Below, piece after piece: positions 30,780 to 41,711 of a DNA stretch of 64,000 nt; position 1 is the stretch's first letter; every line of letters begins with the position of its first letter. The stretch is taken from the NCBI GenBank assembly GCA_037178625.1, contig CM074133.1, positions 3,596,001-3,660,000 on the forward strand, read 5' to 3'. The translations under genes and the position numbers were made by a program. The DNA is from Skeletonema tropicum. Taxonomy: Eukaryota; Bacillariophyta; Thalassiosirophyceae; Thalassiosirales; Thalassiosiraceae. Under the pieces are notes generated by a model. That model did no database searches. It saw only the letters and a program-made list of their open reading frames with translations, and was not told the origin of the DNA.

Positions 30780-32315
30780 AGCAGTGGCTGCATGCTACAT
30801 GCTAGTCGGCGCGTCATTCGTCGCATGCGACGATGCGGCGTCGCACGGATAGAAAAGCCGATATCGAACACAAAAGCGTCAATTTGGATAGAAACAGGTA
30901 TTTTTCACCCCAACAACCAGCCTAATCTTGTTGCGACGCAGAAAATCTGGCATTACTACGCCAATATTGGCCAATAAAATGCCGATGCTTTAAGCTGAAA
31001 GACTAATAACTTTCTACTTCTATCGTTTGGAATGCATCTTTAACGTTTGGTGGTGGTGCTCCGTTCAATTGCCTCGATATTTGAGGTAATCACGCACAAA
31101 CACTAAAAAAATCTTGAAAAAGTGCATCTGACATGACGAATCCGAAGGCAAACCATAGCATTATCGATCCCATACACCCTCCATCAACACTAAGAAGACA
31201 CTCACTAACCTAATTTTTCACGCTGATTCCGATTATGTAAGCTGTAGCGTCTAATTCAAAGTGGATTTGATGATAATTGCAGGTGACGCACACACACATG
31301 AAAATCTGCACATACCGGGCATGTCAAAAGATGCTCATGATTATGTAATTTAGACAACAGAATAGTAGTAGATCATTAACAACTCCATCTGTAAGTTATG
31401 ATAATTGTTTAGCTTACTCGGATGTATTAATTGCACGCAACATCTACGCCATCATGGAGTTTTATGTCGATCATTCGGCCTCTCATTCCATGAGACTTTG
31501 TAGGAAAGGCACTGATAACAGTTGTAACATTGTCTCCAACCACAGCAAAAGGCGCACATTAGATGGCTGTTGGTTTGATGAGGCGAACGGTTCCCAATTG
31601 CACATGGAGGAGACGTCAATATCATGCCACAACACTCGTGTAGGCGTCTTCGGGTGGGCTTCTCATAACCCACAATCAGTTATAGTTGTCGAGGAAACCG
31701 AGGGTTGCAGTAGTCAATGTGGTAAGATGGAGCGGTCCACCTCAACAATCTTGATTATCATATAGTAGACAAGACAACTATGATCCATGGTGCGGTTTCA
31801 ACATGTTTTGTGTCAGATATATACCCACTATTGATGGAGATAAATTGTGGAAATCTTTCTAAATCGACTCCATAGATTTGATATGTTGGATAGGCGTTGC
31901 ATGAGACCCAAACCCGGTTAATTAGCGCATATTCCACCCATATATATAATATTAGTCGCCGCTACAAACTTTTTTGCTGTTTAATGGACCGAAACGACGC
32001 CTTTGTGCTACTGGCTACATGTGCTCTGCGGCGGAGGGGGTGAAAATCACCACCGCTATTGTGGTGGTCAAACGTCTCTTTGCGCTGAATATGGCGAGCC
32101 AACGATAGAACCATTGAATTCAGCGTCAAAAAATGGTCTAGTAACTACATCATTACTTTGGAATGTCGACATTTAATTGTGTTATGAGGGGAGTAGGATG
32201 GGAGGCCTCATGGTGCACAGCTCTTTTTTGCGTCGCAAAGTGTGATTTTGGATTTGCGACGAATGGCGCCTTTGCGACGAATGGCGCGCCGACTAGCATG
32301 CTCGCTACATATCTT
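30780..32315. mobile_element. 1.5-kb insertion with 28-bp terminal inverted repeats
   Basis: Inverted repeats with one mismatch lie at 30798-30825 (CATGCTAGTCGGCGCG ...) and 32273-32300. Relative to the duplicated flanks of copies 8 and 10, the extra DNA begins at about 30780, and the common sequence (TTAGACTTATTTGCTACGCA) resumes near 32332, so this is an insertion. I could not define a clean target duplication or recognise a transposase; short frames inside (for example 31452-31765, both strands) match nothing I know. Confidence 0.55.
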
Positions 32316-32419
32316 TTTTGAGGGGAGTTTAGACTTATTTGCTACGCACGTGGATGCACACGATGGATGCCTAGGCTAGCTTGTAACGAGGCCAATACTT
32401 CATCTATTTTGTATTATCA

Positions 32420-32700
32420 AAACCACATTAAAGTTGTGGGGACAGTATTGTAGGGATGTCAAGGCCAATCCTGAGGGATATGATCATCAGAGTATTAGAA
32501 ACTTTATGAAGTATGGTTGGGAGGGTGTTGATTTTTATAATGATAATGGTATTGCTTTGACCAAGAAGGTTGGTGAGGATGGGATTGGGATGCCGAGAGC
32601 TTCATTCCTTAAGCAGAAGTATTGGTTGAATGGTGCTATGATGTAGTGATGCTCTAGAGTGTGCTAGTATGATCATGATAGCTAATTTATAAATCGTCAA
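32420..32700 (+). pseudogene. HopJ gene 3'-end fragment 2
   Basis: Matches HopJ exon 2 from ACCACATTAAAGTTGTGGGG onward, covering about the last 65 codons and the 3' flank. Changes include YYRD to YCRD, DGDDHQN to EGYDHQS, an extra GAT/AAT pair giving DNG, and a 4-base loss near 32580 that shifts the frame so that the normal ending is lost. It has no exon 1, presequence or promoter and so is a dead duplicate preceding MYND copy 10. Confidence 0.8.
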
Positions 32701-32899
32701 GTTGTAGGCTACAGACAAGAAAATGAAGATTGGCCGTCAAAACATTGTTACTCTGATGTGACTGCTTCTTCTGAGCAAGACATTTTATGAAGCATCATCT
32801 TGTTAGGTCAAATATCCTTCTCAATTACACTCCTTGTGGTGAGGGACCCATGTACATGACCTTTGTTACGCTCAAGCACGTTCCATCTTCCCGAGTATC

Positions 32900-33847
32900 T
32901 CATTCAACTATGTTTAATCCCAGTTCTTCTACTGCATCCCTATGCTGACTCTTCATTGCATCTACTGCAGCTTGGTGTGCACGGAGAGTAGCAGCAAGGT
33001 CCTCTTTGCTAACAATTCCCTCCTTGAACATTACCATCAGTGCTTTGATTGCAAGATCATATCCCTGCGTGGCAGCGATGATCCAATGTATCACTGCTCT
33101 TTCAGTGTTGCCATTTTCATATTCATAGCCTCCAAGAAAGCATCTAGCTGAGGGATGACCGCCAATAGCAGCCACTTCTGCGTGGTAAATTTGCTTTTCC
33201 CTGTCCTTTTCAACACCTTTCCCATCTTGATACCTACGTGCCAGTTTAAAATGTGCATCCACATCATCTTGATACCTACATGCCAGTTTAAAATGTGCAT
33301 CCACATCTCCTAATTCAGCAGCTTTTGTCCAGTACTCAAATGCCGCATTATAGTTCCCCTTCTGGTATTCTTCATCTCCTTTTTGGCGCATAGCAAGTGG
33401 ATCATTGGCCTCCACCCGTTTCATCCTTCGTTTATTTTGTTCCACTGTTGTGACACCCGATGGTGCTCGACAGAATACGCACTTGTCTTTTAGTCTCCCT
33501 TCCCTCATCATAGTTACACAATCAGCATAAACGCAGCCATTGCAAATCACTTTACTACAGCACGTTCCTGTTGTATATTTCAATCGATCAAGTGGCATAG
33601 GCAAACAGCAGATCGGACAGTCCCCGAGATGACTGCTGTCCGGTTGCCTAAACAACAGCTCATCACGTAATTCAGCTGCACATTTCTTGCATGCTTCCTC
33701 GTGCTCTGATTTATGGTCTCTTTGACACGCATCGCTGCAGTATTTAACGAGATCACAACCATCACATTTCGTCAATTTGATGTCATCAACTTCTGCGATA
33801 CCGCATGAAGCACAGCACAACATCATTATGCCGCTATCTTCGCTCAT
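32900..33847 (-). CDS. MYND-RING-Sel1 protein, copy 10, with in-frame Sel1 duplication
   Basis: Single-exon minus-strand gene, 315 aa from the family start MSEDSG at 33847 (the frame is open to 33916). MYND finger (CASC to HEEAC, then KKCAAELRDE with Cys replacing the usual Arg) and RING-like finger (CPICCLPMP, CCSKVICNGC, CVFCRAP) are complete. The Sel1 region contains a tandem 42-bp duplication (33224-33265 and 33266-33307) that repeats 14 residues (VDAHFKLAxRYQD). The duplication is in frame and lengthens one helix-turn unit. The C-terminus ELGLNIVE matches the predicted ancestral end of copy 9. Confidence 0.87.
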   Translation of the reverse strand: MSEDSGIMMLCCASCGIAEVDDIKLTKCDGCDLVKYCSDACQRDHKSEHEEACKKCAAELRDELLFRQPDSSHLGDCPICCLPMPLDRLKYTTGTCCSKVICNGCVYADCVTMMREGRLKDKCVFCRAPSGVTTVEQNKRRMKRVEANDPLAMRQKGDEEYQKGNYNAAFEYWTKAAELGDVDAHFKLACRYQDDVDAHFKLARRYQDGKGVEKDREKQIYHAEVAAIGGHPSARCFLGGYEYENGNTERAVIHWIIAATQGYDLAIKALMVMFKEGIVSKEDLAATLRAHQAAVDAMKSQHRDAVEELGLNIVE

Positions 33848-33960
33848 AATATTTCTTCTTCTAATGACAAGCTCCCCTAAAATATATCGTATTATTACCG
33901 CCGTCCGTCTAGACACCTTTTGAGGATTGTGGATGTTGTAGAGTACTCAATCCACTCCAC
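33848..33960 (-). promoter_or_regulatory. Conserved upstream region of minus-strand MYND copy 10
   Basis: Carries GTGGAGTGGATTGAGTACTC, CAACATCC, GTGTCTAGACGGACGG and ATATATTTTAGGGGAGC as upstream of copies 8 and 9. 33961-34340 beyond it holds no gene that I can support. Confidence 0.5.
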
Positions 33961-34595
33961 TCACATTGATAATGATTTGCTTCTATTCTGTTGATTCTGT
34001 TGACACACCAATTTCGCCACTAGTTAGGAAATTTCCTACCATCCCCCTTTTGTGGGCTAACTGGACTGTACATAGATAATTTTACATGCTAAGTTTTTTT
34101 TCTTCCCCCCGCTTGCCCCCTATTTCCCCGCTCAATCTCTGCATAAAAAATTAGACCATGAAGACTCGCTCCGTAGAGAGAGTACTGAACTCCACAGGAC
34201 ATCCAATGCATAACATCGAACAAAAACAATACCAGGAACAGTTGCCGCACACCATATTCTACCGATCCCTACATTTTCAGCACTTCGCACAACCTCGATG
34301 TCACTCAAAATTGAGTGAACACTTAATCATCTTTTTTGTACGGTCAACGTCCTCGTGGCTTCTTTGTCTTTCTACATTGTGCCATGACGTCTGGGTTGAT
34401 CAAACCAGCTCTCTTCTTTGCAGCAGTCTCGGCGTGCTTTATTGGGTCTTTTTCATATTTGCATTTCTCCTCAACTTTCTTCCTTTCAGTCTGATGGAAC
34501 TGTTCTACCCATTCCTCAAGGCACAGACACAAGTCAGCGTGATTCTCGATTGCTTCTAGTCCATGATCTTCTGCGTAGTGACGCTTTGTGTATCA

Positions 34596-35855
34596 TTATT
34601 GTTTTTTCAATAGATGAACTCGCGAGAGCGTCTCGACCACCTTCTTGAACTCAGCTTTGATGTCTTGATATTCTGCCGTAATCTTCTCTTCATCTTTCTG
34701 TCCAGCTCGATGGTAGATAACTTTTACCCGAGGCATTGTATATCCTTCATAGCTTTTGCGCTTCATATCCAGTAAGGAGCAGGCAATCTTTGCATCAAAT
34801 TTTTGTCGAAGGTGTCTCATTATAGTATTCCATTGTTCATCTACCAAACCAGCTTCAGTAAAGAGAGCTGCACTCTCAGTTGCATTTAACACACCAGTGA
34901 CTGCAGCATCAATAAACTCATCCTTATGATGCTTTGCTAGATATCCCGACAACCGAAGGGCTCCTACTTTTACACCTTCGTCAAGACAACCTACTACATT
35001 CTGCAGGAACGGATTTCTTCGGTGGTATGACTCGAATGCATCATCTGACTTGTGTGAACGTACTGCAACTGCAGTTGTAGGTTTATTCTGTCGGAGTTGG
35101 AAATACTCAACCACATTCTTCTCTTTGGTGTGCTGCTGCTGCTGCTTTGCCACCATCTCCCCCAATATGCGTTTGAATCTATTGCAGTCTGTCTCGTCCG
35201 ACAAGTCAAGATCTGCCAATCCATAACATTGAAGGAGTGGAAACGAGTGGTGCGCTGATGTACATGGCTTTGCAGCTTCGCCGGTGTCAGCACATTCGGC
35301 AACATATTCGTCAGTGCATTCATCAGCGCATTCGTTGCTGTTGGCATCATCGCTGATATCAACATCGGTGTCGTTGCTACCGGTGTCACCCCAATCATCT
35401 TCCTCGTCATTTCGTTCTTCCTCAATCCTAAATTGCAAATCTTTATTCAGCCTCCGCCCAATCACACCAATGTTAGGGCAACGAGGTGGACTGAATTTTT
35501 CCTTCTTCGCTTGAAGTGGTGCGTTTGCATGCCAGTTATCAGTCCTAGGTCCAAGACGAATGTACCTCCGCTTACTTGTTCTTAAACAATTAGCTGATTC
35601 GACCTCTGCGTCAATGTCGTATTCATGGAGAAACTCTTTCCATTTATCCTCAGTAGTAAAACTGATATCACCATCCGTGTTTTCTTTCACCAACTTACAG
35701 CTTTTCAATAACCATATCCAGTGGTCGCGTTCTATACCCACGAAGTTTTGTAATGACATTTTGTTCAATTGATCGATTTTATGCAACTCATAACTCATCC
35801 TCGTTTGTAAGTCGACGTACTTCTGATGCGGGGTAGTCATCCGGAATCCGGACAT
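34596..35855 (-). CDS. Uncharacterised 419-aa protein
   Basis: A minus-strand frame of 419 codons starting MSGFRMTTPHQKY. I do not recognise it. Visible features are an aromatic, positively charged N-terminal segment (GIERDHWIWLLKSCKLV), a highly acidic linker at about 145-200 (EEERNDEEDDWGD ... DEYVAECAD), and a helical C-terminal half with KNVVEYFQLRQNKP. After two adjacent in-frame stops (TAA TGA) the same frame stays open for about 80 codons (YTKRHYAEDHGLEAIENHAD ... ETAAKKRAGLINPDV), to about 34344. This suggests either a missed intron or an ancestral longer protein. A different frame is open upstream to 36066. It may be transposon-derived or a genuine diatom-specific gene. Confidence 0.5.
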   Translation of the reverse strand: MSGFRMTTPHQKYVDLQTRMSYELHKIDQLNKMSLQNFVGIERDHWIWLLKSCKLVKENTDGDISFTTEDKWKEFLHEYDIDAEVESANCLRTSKRRYIRLGPRTDNWHANAPLQAKKEKFSPPRCPNIGVIGRRLNKDLQFRIEEERNDEEDDWGDTGSNDTDVDISDDANSNECADECTDEYVAECADTGEAAKPCTSAHHSFPLLQCYGLADLDLSDETDCNRFKRILGEMVAKQQQQHTKEKNVVEYFQLRQNKPTTAVAVRSHKSDDAFESYHRRNPFLQNVVGCLDEGVKVGALRLSGYLAKHHKDEFIDAAVTGVLNATESAALFTEAGLVDEQWNTIMRHLRQKFDAKIACSLLDMKRKSYEGYTMPRVKVIYHRAGQKDEEKITAEYQDIKAEFKKVVETLSRVHLLKKQ

Positions 35856-36066
35856 CCCAAATGCGGTACCAATGGGATAACAATGAATTCTGGGATAGAT
35901 ATTGTAGTAGACCTGCTAATAATAATTCGGGGCTGTCTTGTGGACAAGCCTTGGCGTCGATTGTCTCCATTGCTCTTGGTGCCGAAAAAAGTTTGTGGGG
36001 TATGCAGCGCGTTGTTGTGTTTAGGAACGTACTATCTTGTCTTGAGTATTCAATACACCCGGGCAC

Positions 36067-36587
36067 AAATCAAACCGGAAGTTGAATATAACGTATAGAG
36101 TAGATTCGTAAATTTGGGCACTGTGATACCGAAAGGTGCAGAAGCTATTAATGGTTATGATGGTGACTTCTTCGATGCTATTGCAAGCAAATAAAAAAAA
36201 ATGACATAAATTGACACGCTGCTGCTAGTTAAATCTGTACGTAAGATCAGTATCTTATGTTATGGTAATTTAGTTTAGAGGTACAAAAAATAAGGTGGGA
36301 AAATGAGGTGCGAAATTGGTGTGTTGAGGGAGGTTGAGGGAGGCAAACCGGGATATTGGGTTTGTGGGCGTGCCCACAACACACCATGTTTTAAGGAGAG
36401 GCTTGACAGGGGATTATTGGGGATTTTTGGTCGATAAAATGGTAATATTTGATATTTGGGTGTTTTGAGCTCATTTGTCCTGATTATGTGTAGTTGTTGG
36501 CCCCACGTGGGCGTCGCCCGCAACATACCATGAAAAGCGCCCACTATCCCGGCACGCCTACTCGTAGCTTGATTTCGCAGAAAAACT
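36067..36587. other. AT-rich intergenic segment before the nested transposon
   Basis: About 520 bp with no supported gene. A short CGTGCCCACAACACACCATG / CGTCGCCCGCAACATACCAT similarity occurs at about 36368 and 36511, the remains of a small repeat. Confidence 0.35.
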
Positions 36588-37135
36588 GTGTTTTGTAGAG
36601 GTTGGTACCGTCCCGTCCCGACGCCTTTTTCGGGATTCGGGATTGGTCCCGACGGCAGAGTCCCGGTATCGGGATAATCCCGGGATTTGCCAAGGAGAGG
36701 CTATTAGCTAAATTCCTGAGATTTTCGTCTAATTCTAGCCAAATATTGGCTAATATGGACTATTTTATCCCCATAAGCCCCGTCCGATCGGCCCCGTGTC
36801 AAGCAAAACGATTTTTGAACATAAAAATCCGTCTAAATTAGCAAACTACTAACAAAATGATCAAAATAATTACTGAAAGTGATATTCTTCGTAGCTCGGC
36901 TATGTTGAGGTGGAGAAGGCAGTTTGATGAAGCCTAGTTGCATCTATGCATATGAAGATCCTATGTTGAACTGGGAAGTAGAAAATTCGGCCAGGAAAAG
37001 GTACCTCAAATGTGGCCCTAGTTAATTTGTTAGTGTGAAATGTGGGGTTGAATACTGACTCCCACGTTGAATTTTGACCTCTGCCAAGGGGAAAACCGAA
37101 TTCTACATGAAATTTTGGGTCAGAAAGAGTCTTGG

Positions 37136-37368
37136 TTTACTTATTGCTGTCGATGATACTCTCTCTATCAGCGCTGCCAAAATAGCCAGCGTACAGTTAG
37201 TATTTTGTAAGCATTGTCTGTTGCGACATTGATAAAAGCATGTTCCCGCCCGAATTGGGTAGGAGTAGCTACTGAAGGAATCGTCCTACGTACGTAGAAT
37301 TTTTTGCTTGACGCGGGGATTGGTCTGACGGGGCTTATTTAGACGATTTTGACACCTGATCAGTACGA
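37136..37368. repeat. 233-bp direct repeat, left
   Basis: Identical to 42731-42964 apart from one extra T in a T run. It lies between the hAT left end and the retroelement body. It does not have TG...CA boundaries shared with a target duplication, so calling it an LTR is not justified. Confidence 0.9.
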
Positions 37369-38295
37369 CGACGAAGGTCGCACGCGTTCCGTACGTCCGT
37401 CGCTCGAGGGGGTGGAGGAGGAAGAAGGAAAGGAAGACATTGGTACCGTTGGGGACTTGTGGCCTGTAACAATCTTTTTAGAATAAAAAGTTGTCAGCTC
37501 CCTCTTCCGTGTCAAGGGATGAGATGGATGCCATACACCCTTCCCGGAAGGCCGGGTAAGAGCATACAAATCCAAATTCCAGGCCAAAAGTGAGCTGCTC
37601 GTAGGAGTGGCGAAAGGATTTGGGATTTGTGAGTGATAGGACGAATCATAGATGGGACATCTGGATGAAGTGCTGATCACGATTGCTCGACCCGCTTGGG
37701 CCAAAAATGTTACGATAAGCTCGCTGGTAGTGATGCGGGGAAGTGCTTGCAAATTCCTTGTTCCGAGTGTTGGTCCATGGATGTGATGGGATGTTAAAGA
37801 ACACGTTGTTCTGAAGCATATTTTTGCTGACTCCTTTGGAGAAATCTAAGACTTATTTTTCGATGCACTTAGGAAGACGAGTGAACTCTATCTGCCGATC
37901 ATCATGATAGTGTACGGGTGGGTTTTTGTAAGGTACATCATCATGGCACCTCCTGCGCGGTTGGAGTGTGTGCCGACATCGGCTTTGTGAAGCCGAGGAT
38001 GGATGGGCCGATGGCGTCTGCTGCGTCTTTGATGTCGATAGAATATTCCTTCGAAGTTAAGTGTGTGAGTGCCGTTGTAAAAAGTGAAGATCGGCCATTT
38101 AGGGTTGCAGTTTGGATAAGATCGTAGTCATCTGATGACTGCGGTCCAGAGGATGCATGGGCAGAGAATGGGATCGTCCGATTTGAATTTGGGTGACGGT
38201 TTCTTCTATGATTTCTGATTTCTGAGGTCCGAAAGTTATGGAGACTGAGGTCGATAGATTGAGGTTGGGGTGGTCGTGCGGTAGGGTTTGTCCGT

Positions 38296-38811
38296 TCAGT
38301 CTGAAAGTGGTGTCGCATGGGCGTATTGGGCGAGTTTTTGCTCCTCGAGTTTGGGCGTTTTGGAGTATTCACAGGATCTCATGCAGAAGAAGAGAGCTGC
38401 GCCCAATGTTTCGGCTATTGCTTTTTCTCTAGGGTGAAAAGAAAATCTGAGGATAGTTCTGTACACTTCGGGAGGGAGAGATTTTTGATGCTTCGCTGGA
38501 GGGTCGGATTTTTTGTAACTCCTTTTCTGGCGCTTGATCATGAGGAATGTATGTCCTTGTTCATTTTTCCTTGGGTCTGGCCTACCGCTTTCTGTGATTG
38601 TCGTAGCCACATTATCTGCGGCCTGGGCGGTTTCGCCCTTAACGGAATTTTGTTTGCTGAAGTATCCGTTTCTATACTTATTCATCCATGAAGGCGCAGA
38701 AGATCGGGCTTTGTTGATGGGGGTGAGGTCCTCGAGATAGGGATCGTTGATTTGGGTTGCCATGTTAATTCCCTTTTCTTGGGCTGAAGTTGCGCTAGCG
38801 TACCAATCCAT
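38296..38811 (-). pseudogene. DIRS-type tyrosine recombinase fragment
   Basis: The translation contains LPPEVYRTILRFSF followed by AIAETLGAALFFCMRSCEYS, matching the helix and first catalytic Arg region of DIRS recombinases (the RSxEY pattern). The frame then ends at a stop, and the HxxR and Tyr parts cannot be followed convincingly through the degraded DNA to 37369. Confidence 0.5.
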
Positions 38812-38975
38812 GAAGAAATCTGAATGGGTAGGGAGGTTATCTGATGATTTTCGGGTAAAAGGTGGGGACAGGCGTGAGAAAATAATGACGAGAGGAGTTC
38901 ATCGTTATCAAGGTGAACGTCCCTGGATAGAGAGTCTGCCATCGATGTGTTGGGAATAGTCACAAGCGTTGTGGG

Positions 38976-39524
38976 CTAGTAAATTTTGGGCGTGCCAACG
39001 ACCAATGGCGTTGTTATCGGTGAGGAGGCTGGGTCATGATTGGATTTGTGCAACCAGGATACAGTGCTTGAGTTGTCTGATAGGCTCAGGATGCAGGGGT
39101 GTTCGCAGGGGTCATGCTGTAGGGCTAACCAGGCGCCTATTACTGCCGCGATGTATTCTTTCACGTTCAGAGAGAAGAAGAGCTGTTCTTCTGTGGTGAA
39201 TTTGTATCTCCAAAGGATGTTGTTTTGAGGGCAATGGCCTCCAATGCTGGTTTCACAGGCATCAGTGATTGGGACTGATGTGGGTGAGCGAAAGATGACG
39301 TTGTTGATTGATATGCCGCCGCGAGCTTTCCCAAGGAACTCGATCCACAGCTTTAGATCGAGTTTGACTTCGCGTGATAGTTTGCTCACTTTGAATGCTG
39401 TGGCAAGGCGTAATCTACTCATGAAATGTCGAGCTGCTGGAATGATGTAGCAGACGTGGTCTAGGCGACCGACTAGTGTGGCAAGCTCCTCGTAATGAGC
39501 TACTTTCTTATTGAGTAGTTCCAC
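38976..39524 (-). pseudogene. DIRS-type RNase H domain fragment
   Basis: 182 codons with LVGRLDHVCYIIPAARHFMS (connection region) and an RNase H-like core: ITDACETSIGG (Asp), NVKEYIAAVIGAWLAL (Glu) and LSLSDNSSTVSWLHKS (Asp). It is downstream of the RT pieces in the sense of the element. No complete polyprotein frame exists. Confidence 0.6.
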
Positions 39525-39539
39525 GATTGATTTCAGTCA

Positions 39540-40700
39540 TTGGGTCCATTTTTCCTTGGGGAGAGCAATGATGAAAGCTCTGGTGTTGATGAGCCATCTG
39601 AGAAATGTGTAGATTTCCGCTAGGGTTCCTTTGGCTAGAAGTTTCCGGATAGAAGCAATTTCAGAGATCTCAGTATTGGTTCTTCTTTTCCAGCATTTGG
39701 AGTGCCATGAGGTTGCAGAGTCTGGCTCTCACCACCATTTTTGAGATCTCGGGGGAATCAAGGACGACATTCATTGCGTCGTCTATGCAGCCTTCTGTTC
39801 CGCCCAAGGTATCAGGGGGGGATCAATACATCTGCTGGTAATGCTCTCCCGGAAGGTGTGCTTGGGTCAAGCCTTGAGGGTTGGGGTATTTGATCGTGGG
39901 GGGGGGGAGCAATTTCTCGGGATCCCAATGATCGCAGTGCGTGAGGTCATTTGCCAAGACGAATGATATTTCCGAAAATATGGAGAATTTGTTGGGTGCC
40001 GGGGCAGAGCTGAAAGGTAATCGAGTTATGATTGTGCCAACTGTCTGCTAATCGGATTTGATGGTCAAGTTTCCTTCATCGTCAACTTTATGGAGGTTCC
40101 ACGTGGAACAATGATTTGATGAGATTTTGGGGGAAGTTTGGATTCTTCGAAAGGTTTTGTCAATGTCAACTTTGTTGCAGAGAATTCGTTCGTTTGGGTT
40201 GTTGAATCGAATAGCGTGGATTTTGTGGAGATGCCTTAGAAGTAGAAGTGCGAAACTGTATTGGGTCTCGATGAGTTTGTCAAATTTCACTCTTTGGTTG
40301 ATAGATAGGCCGGATTTTATCCTTGCAGAAAGATTGTGTGTGAGTCTTTTCTTCGGGATGGTGTTGCCTAGGTGATTGACTGAGGTTTGGTGTTGTAGCC
40401 CGTGTGGATACACTTAGAGAGGTGGAGTTTGCGGAGACAATCAACAGTGACAATGATGAAGTAACCCCGAATGATGCCGTCCTTGAGGAGGTTGGATACG
40501 ACTGGGATTGCGTCATCCGTGAGGGCTGATTTTTGGTTTCCTTGCTCAATTTGGGATTTGAGTTCTGGATTCTGGTGTTCGGGGAGGTCGCTTGCTGGAT
40601 AAATATTTGTGATCATTTCTTCTAGCTCAGAAAAGTAGGGTTGGTATCCGATGAGGATGAGTGGCCGGAGTTGGTTGGTTGGGCGTGACTTGGATCCCAT
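39540..40700 (-). pseudogene. Reverse transcriptase fragments of the DIRS-like element
   Basis: Broken into several frames. Recognisable parts are IPVVSNLLKDGIIRGYFIIV (fingers), KVDIDKTFRRIQTSP (the conserved KxDxxxAF/YRxI motif) and, in another frame, GTEGCIDDAMNVV, corresponding to the catalytic DD box. Several stops and frame changes separate them. Confidence 0.55.
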
Positions 40701-40950
40701 TGAGAGGTGGGAGAAGCCTTGCGAGTCTATAGCTCTGTTCGGGTCGTATCCTGGGATTGTAAGATCTGAGAATTATGGACTGCTGCTTCCGCTGAATTCG
40801 AGGATGAAAGATGTATTGCGGGGGGCAGGGCACCTGGAGTTTGCAACTTCTGTGACTGTGTGGAAAAAGCCGGACCAATCACTTGGGTGAATGGAGGGGG
40901 GGGTATGAGAAAGAATGGTTTGTGAGTGGAACCAGATTGGGTGGGTTTTG

Positions 40951-41711
40951 GGTGGTGTGTCCTCGTATGGTATGGTTTGGAGGGAGTACCTTGTTGGGAA
41001 AGGGGGTGCCTATCCTGCCGTTGGCCCTGAAAGCCGTGTGCAGATGCTCATATGCTATGAGACTTCACTCCCCGGTTTGTGGAGGCTCGAAGAGACTTTA
41101 CTAACCGACGGACGGATAGGCTCTGACGGAAGAGACTTTGGGTGGTGTGTCCTCGTATGGTTTGGAGGGGATATCTTGCTGTTGTTGTTGGGAAAGGGGA
41201 TGCCTATCCCTGCCGTTGGCCCTGGAAGCCGTGTGCAAATGCTCATATGCTATGAGACTTTACTCCCCGGTTTGTGGAGGCTCGAAGAGACTTTACTACC
41301 CGGACGGACGGATAGGCTCTGACAGAAGAGACTTTGGGTGGTGTGTCCTCGTATGGTTTGGAGGGGGTACCTTGTTGGGAAAGGGGATGCCTATCCCTGC
41401 CGTTGGCCCTGGAAGCCGTGTGCAGATGCTCATATGCTATGAGACTTCACTCCCCGGTTTGTGGAGGCTCGAAGAGACTTTACTACCCGGACGGACGGAT
41501 AGGCTCTGACGGAAGAGACTTTGGGTGGTGTGTCCTCGTATGGTTTGGAGGGGGTACCTTGTTGGGAAAGGGGATGCCTATCCCTGCCGTTGGCCCTGAA
41601 AGCCGTGTGCAGATGCTCATATGCTATGAGACTTTACTCCCCGGTTTGTGGAGGCTCGAAGAGACTTTACTACCCGGACGGACGGATAGGCTCTGACGGA
41701 AGAGACTTTGG
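40951..41711. repeat. Minisatellite, four units of 187-196 bp
   Basis: Units start at 40951, 41141, 41337 and 41524 with GGTGGTGTGTCCTCGTATGG and end ACGGATAGGCTCTGACGG followed by AAGAGACTTT. Because 187 is not a multiple of three, each unit puts the same peptide in a new frame, so the long plus-strand frames over it are artefacts. The last two units are nearly identical. Confidence 0.9.
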
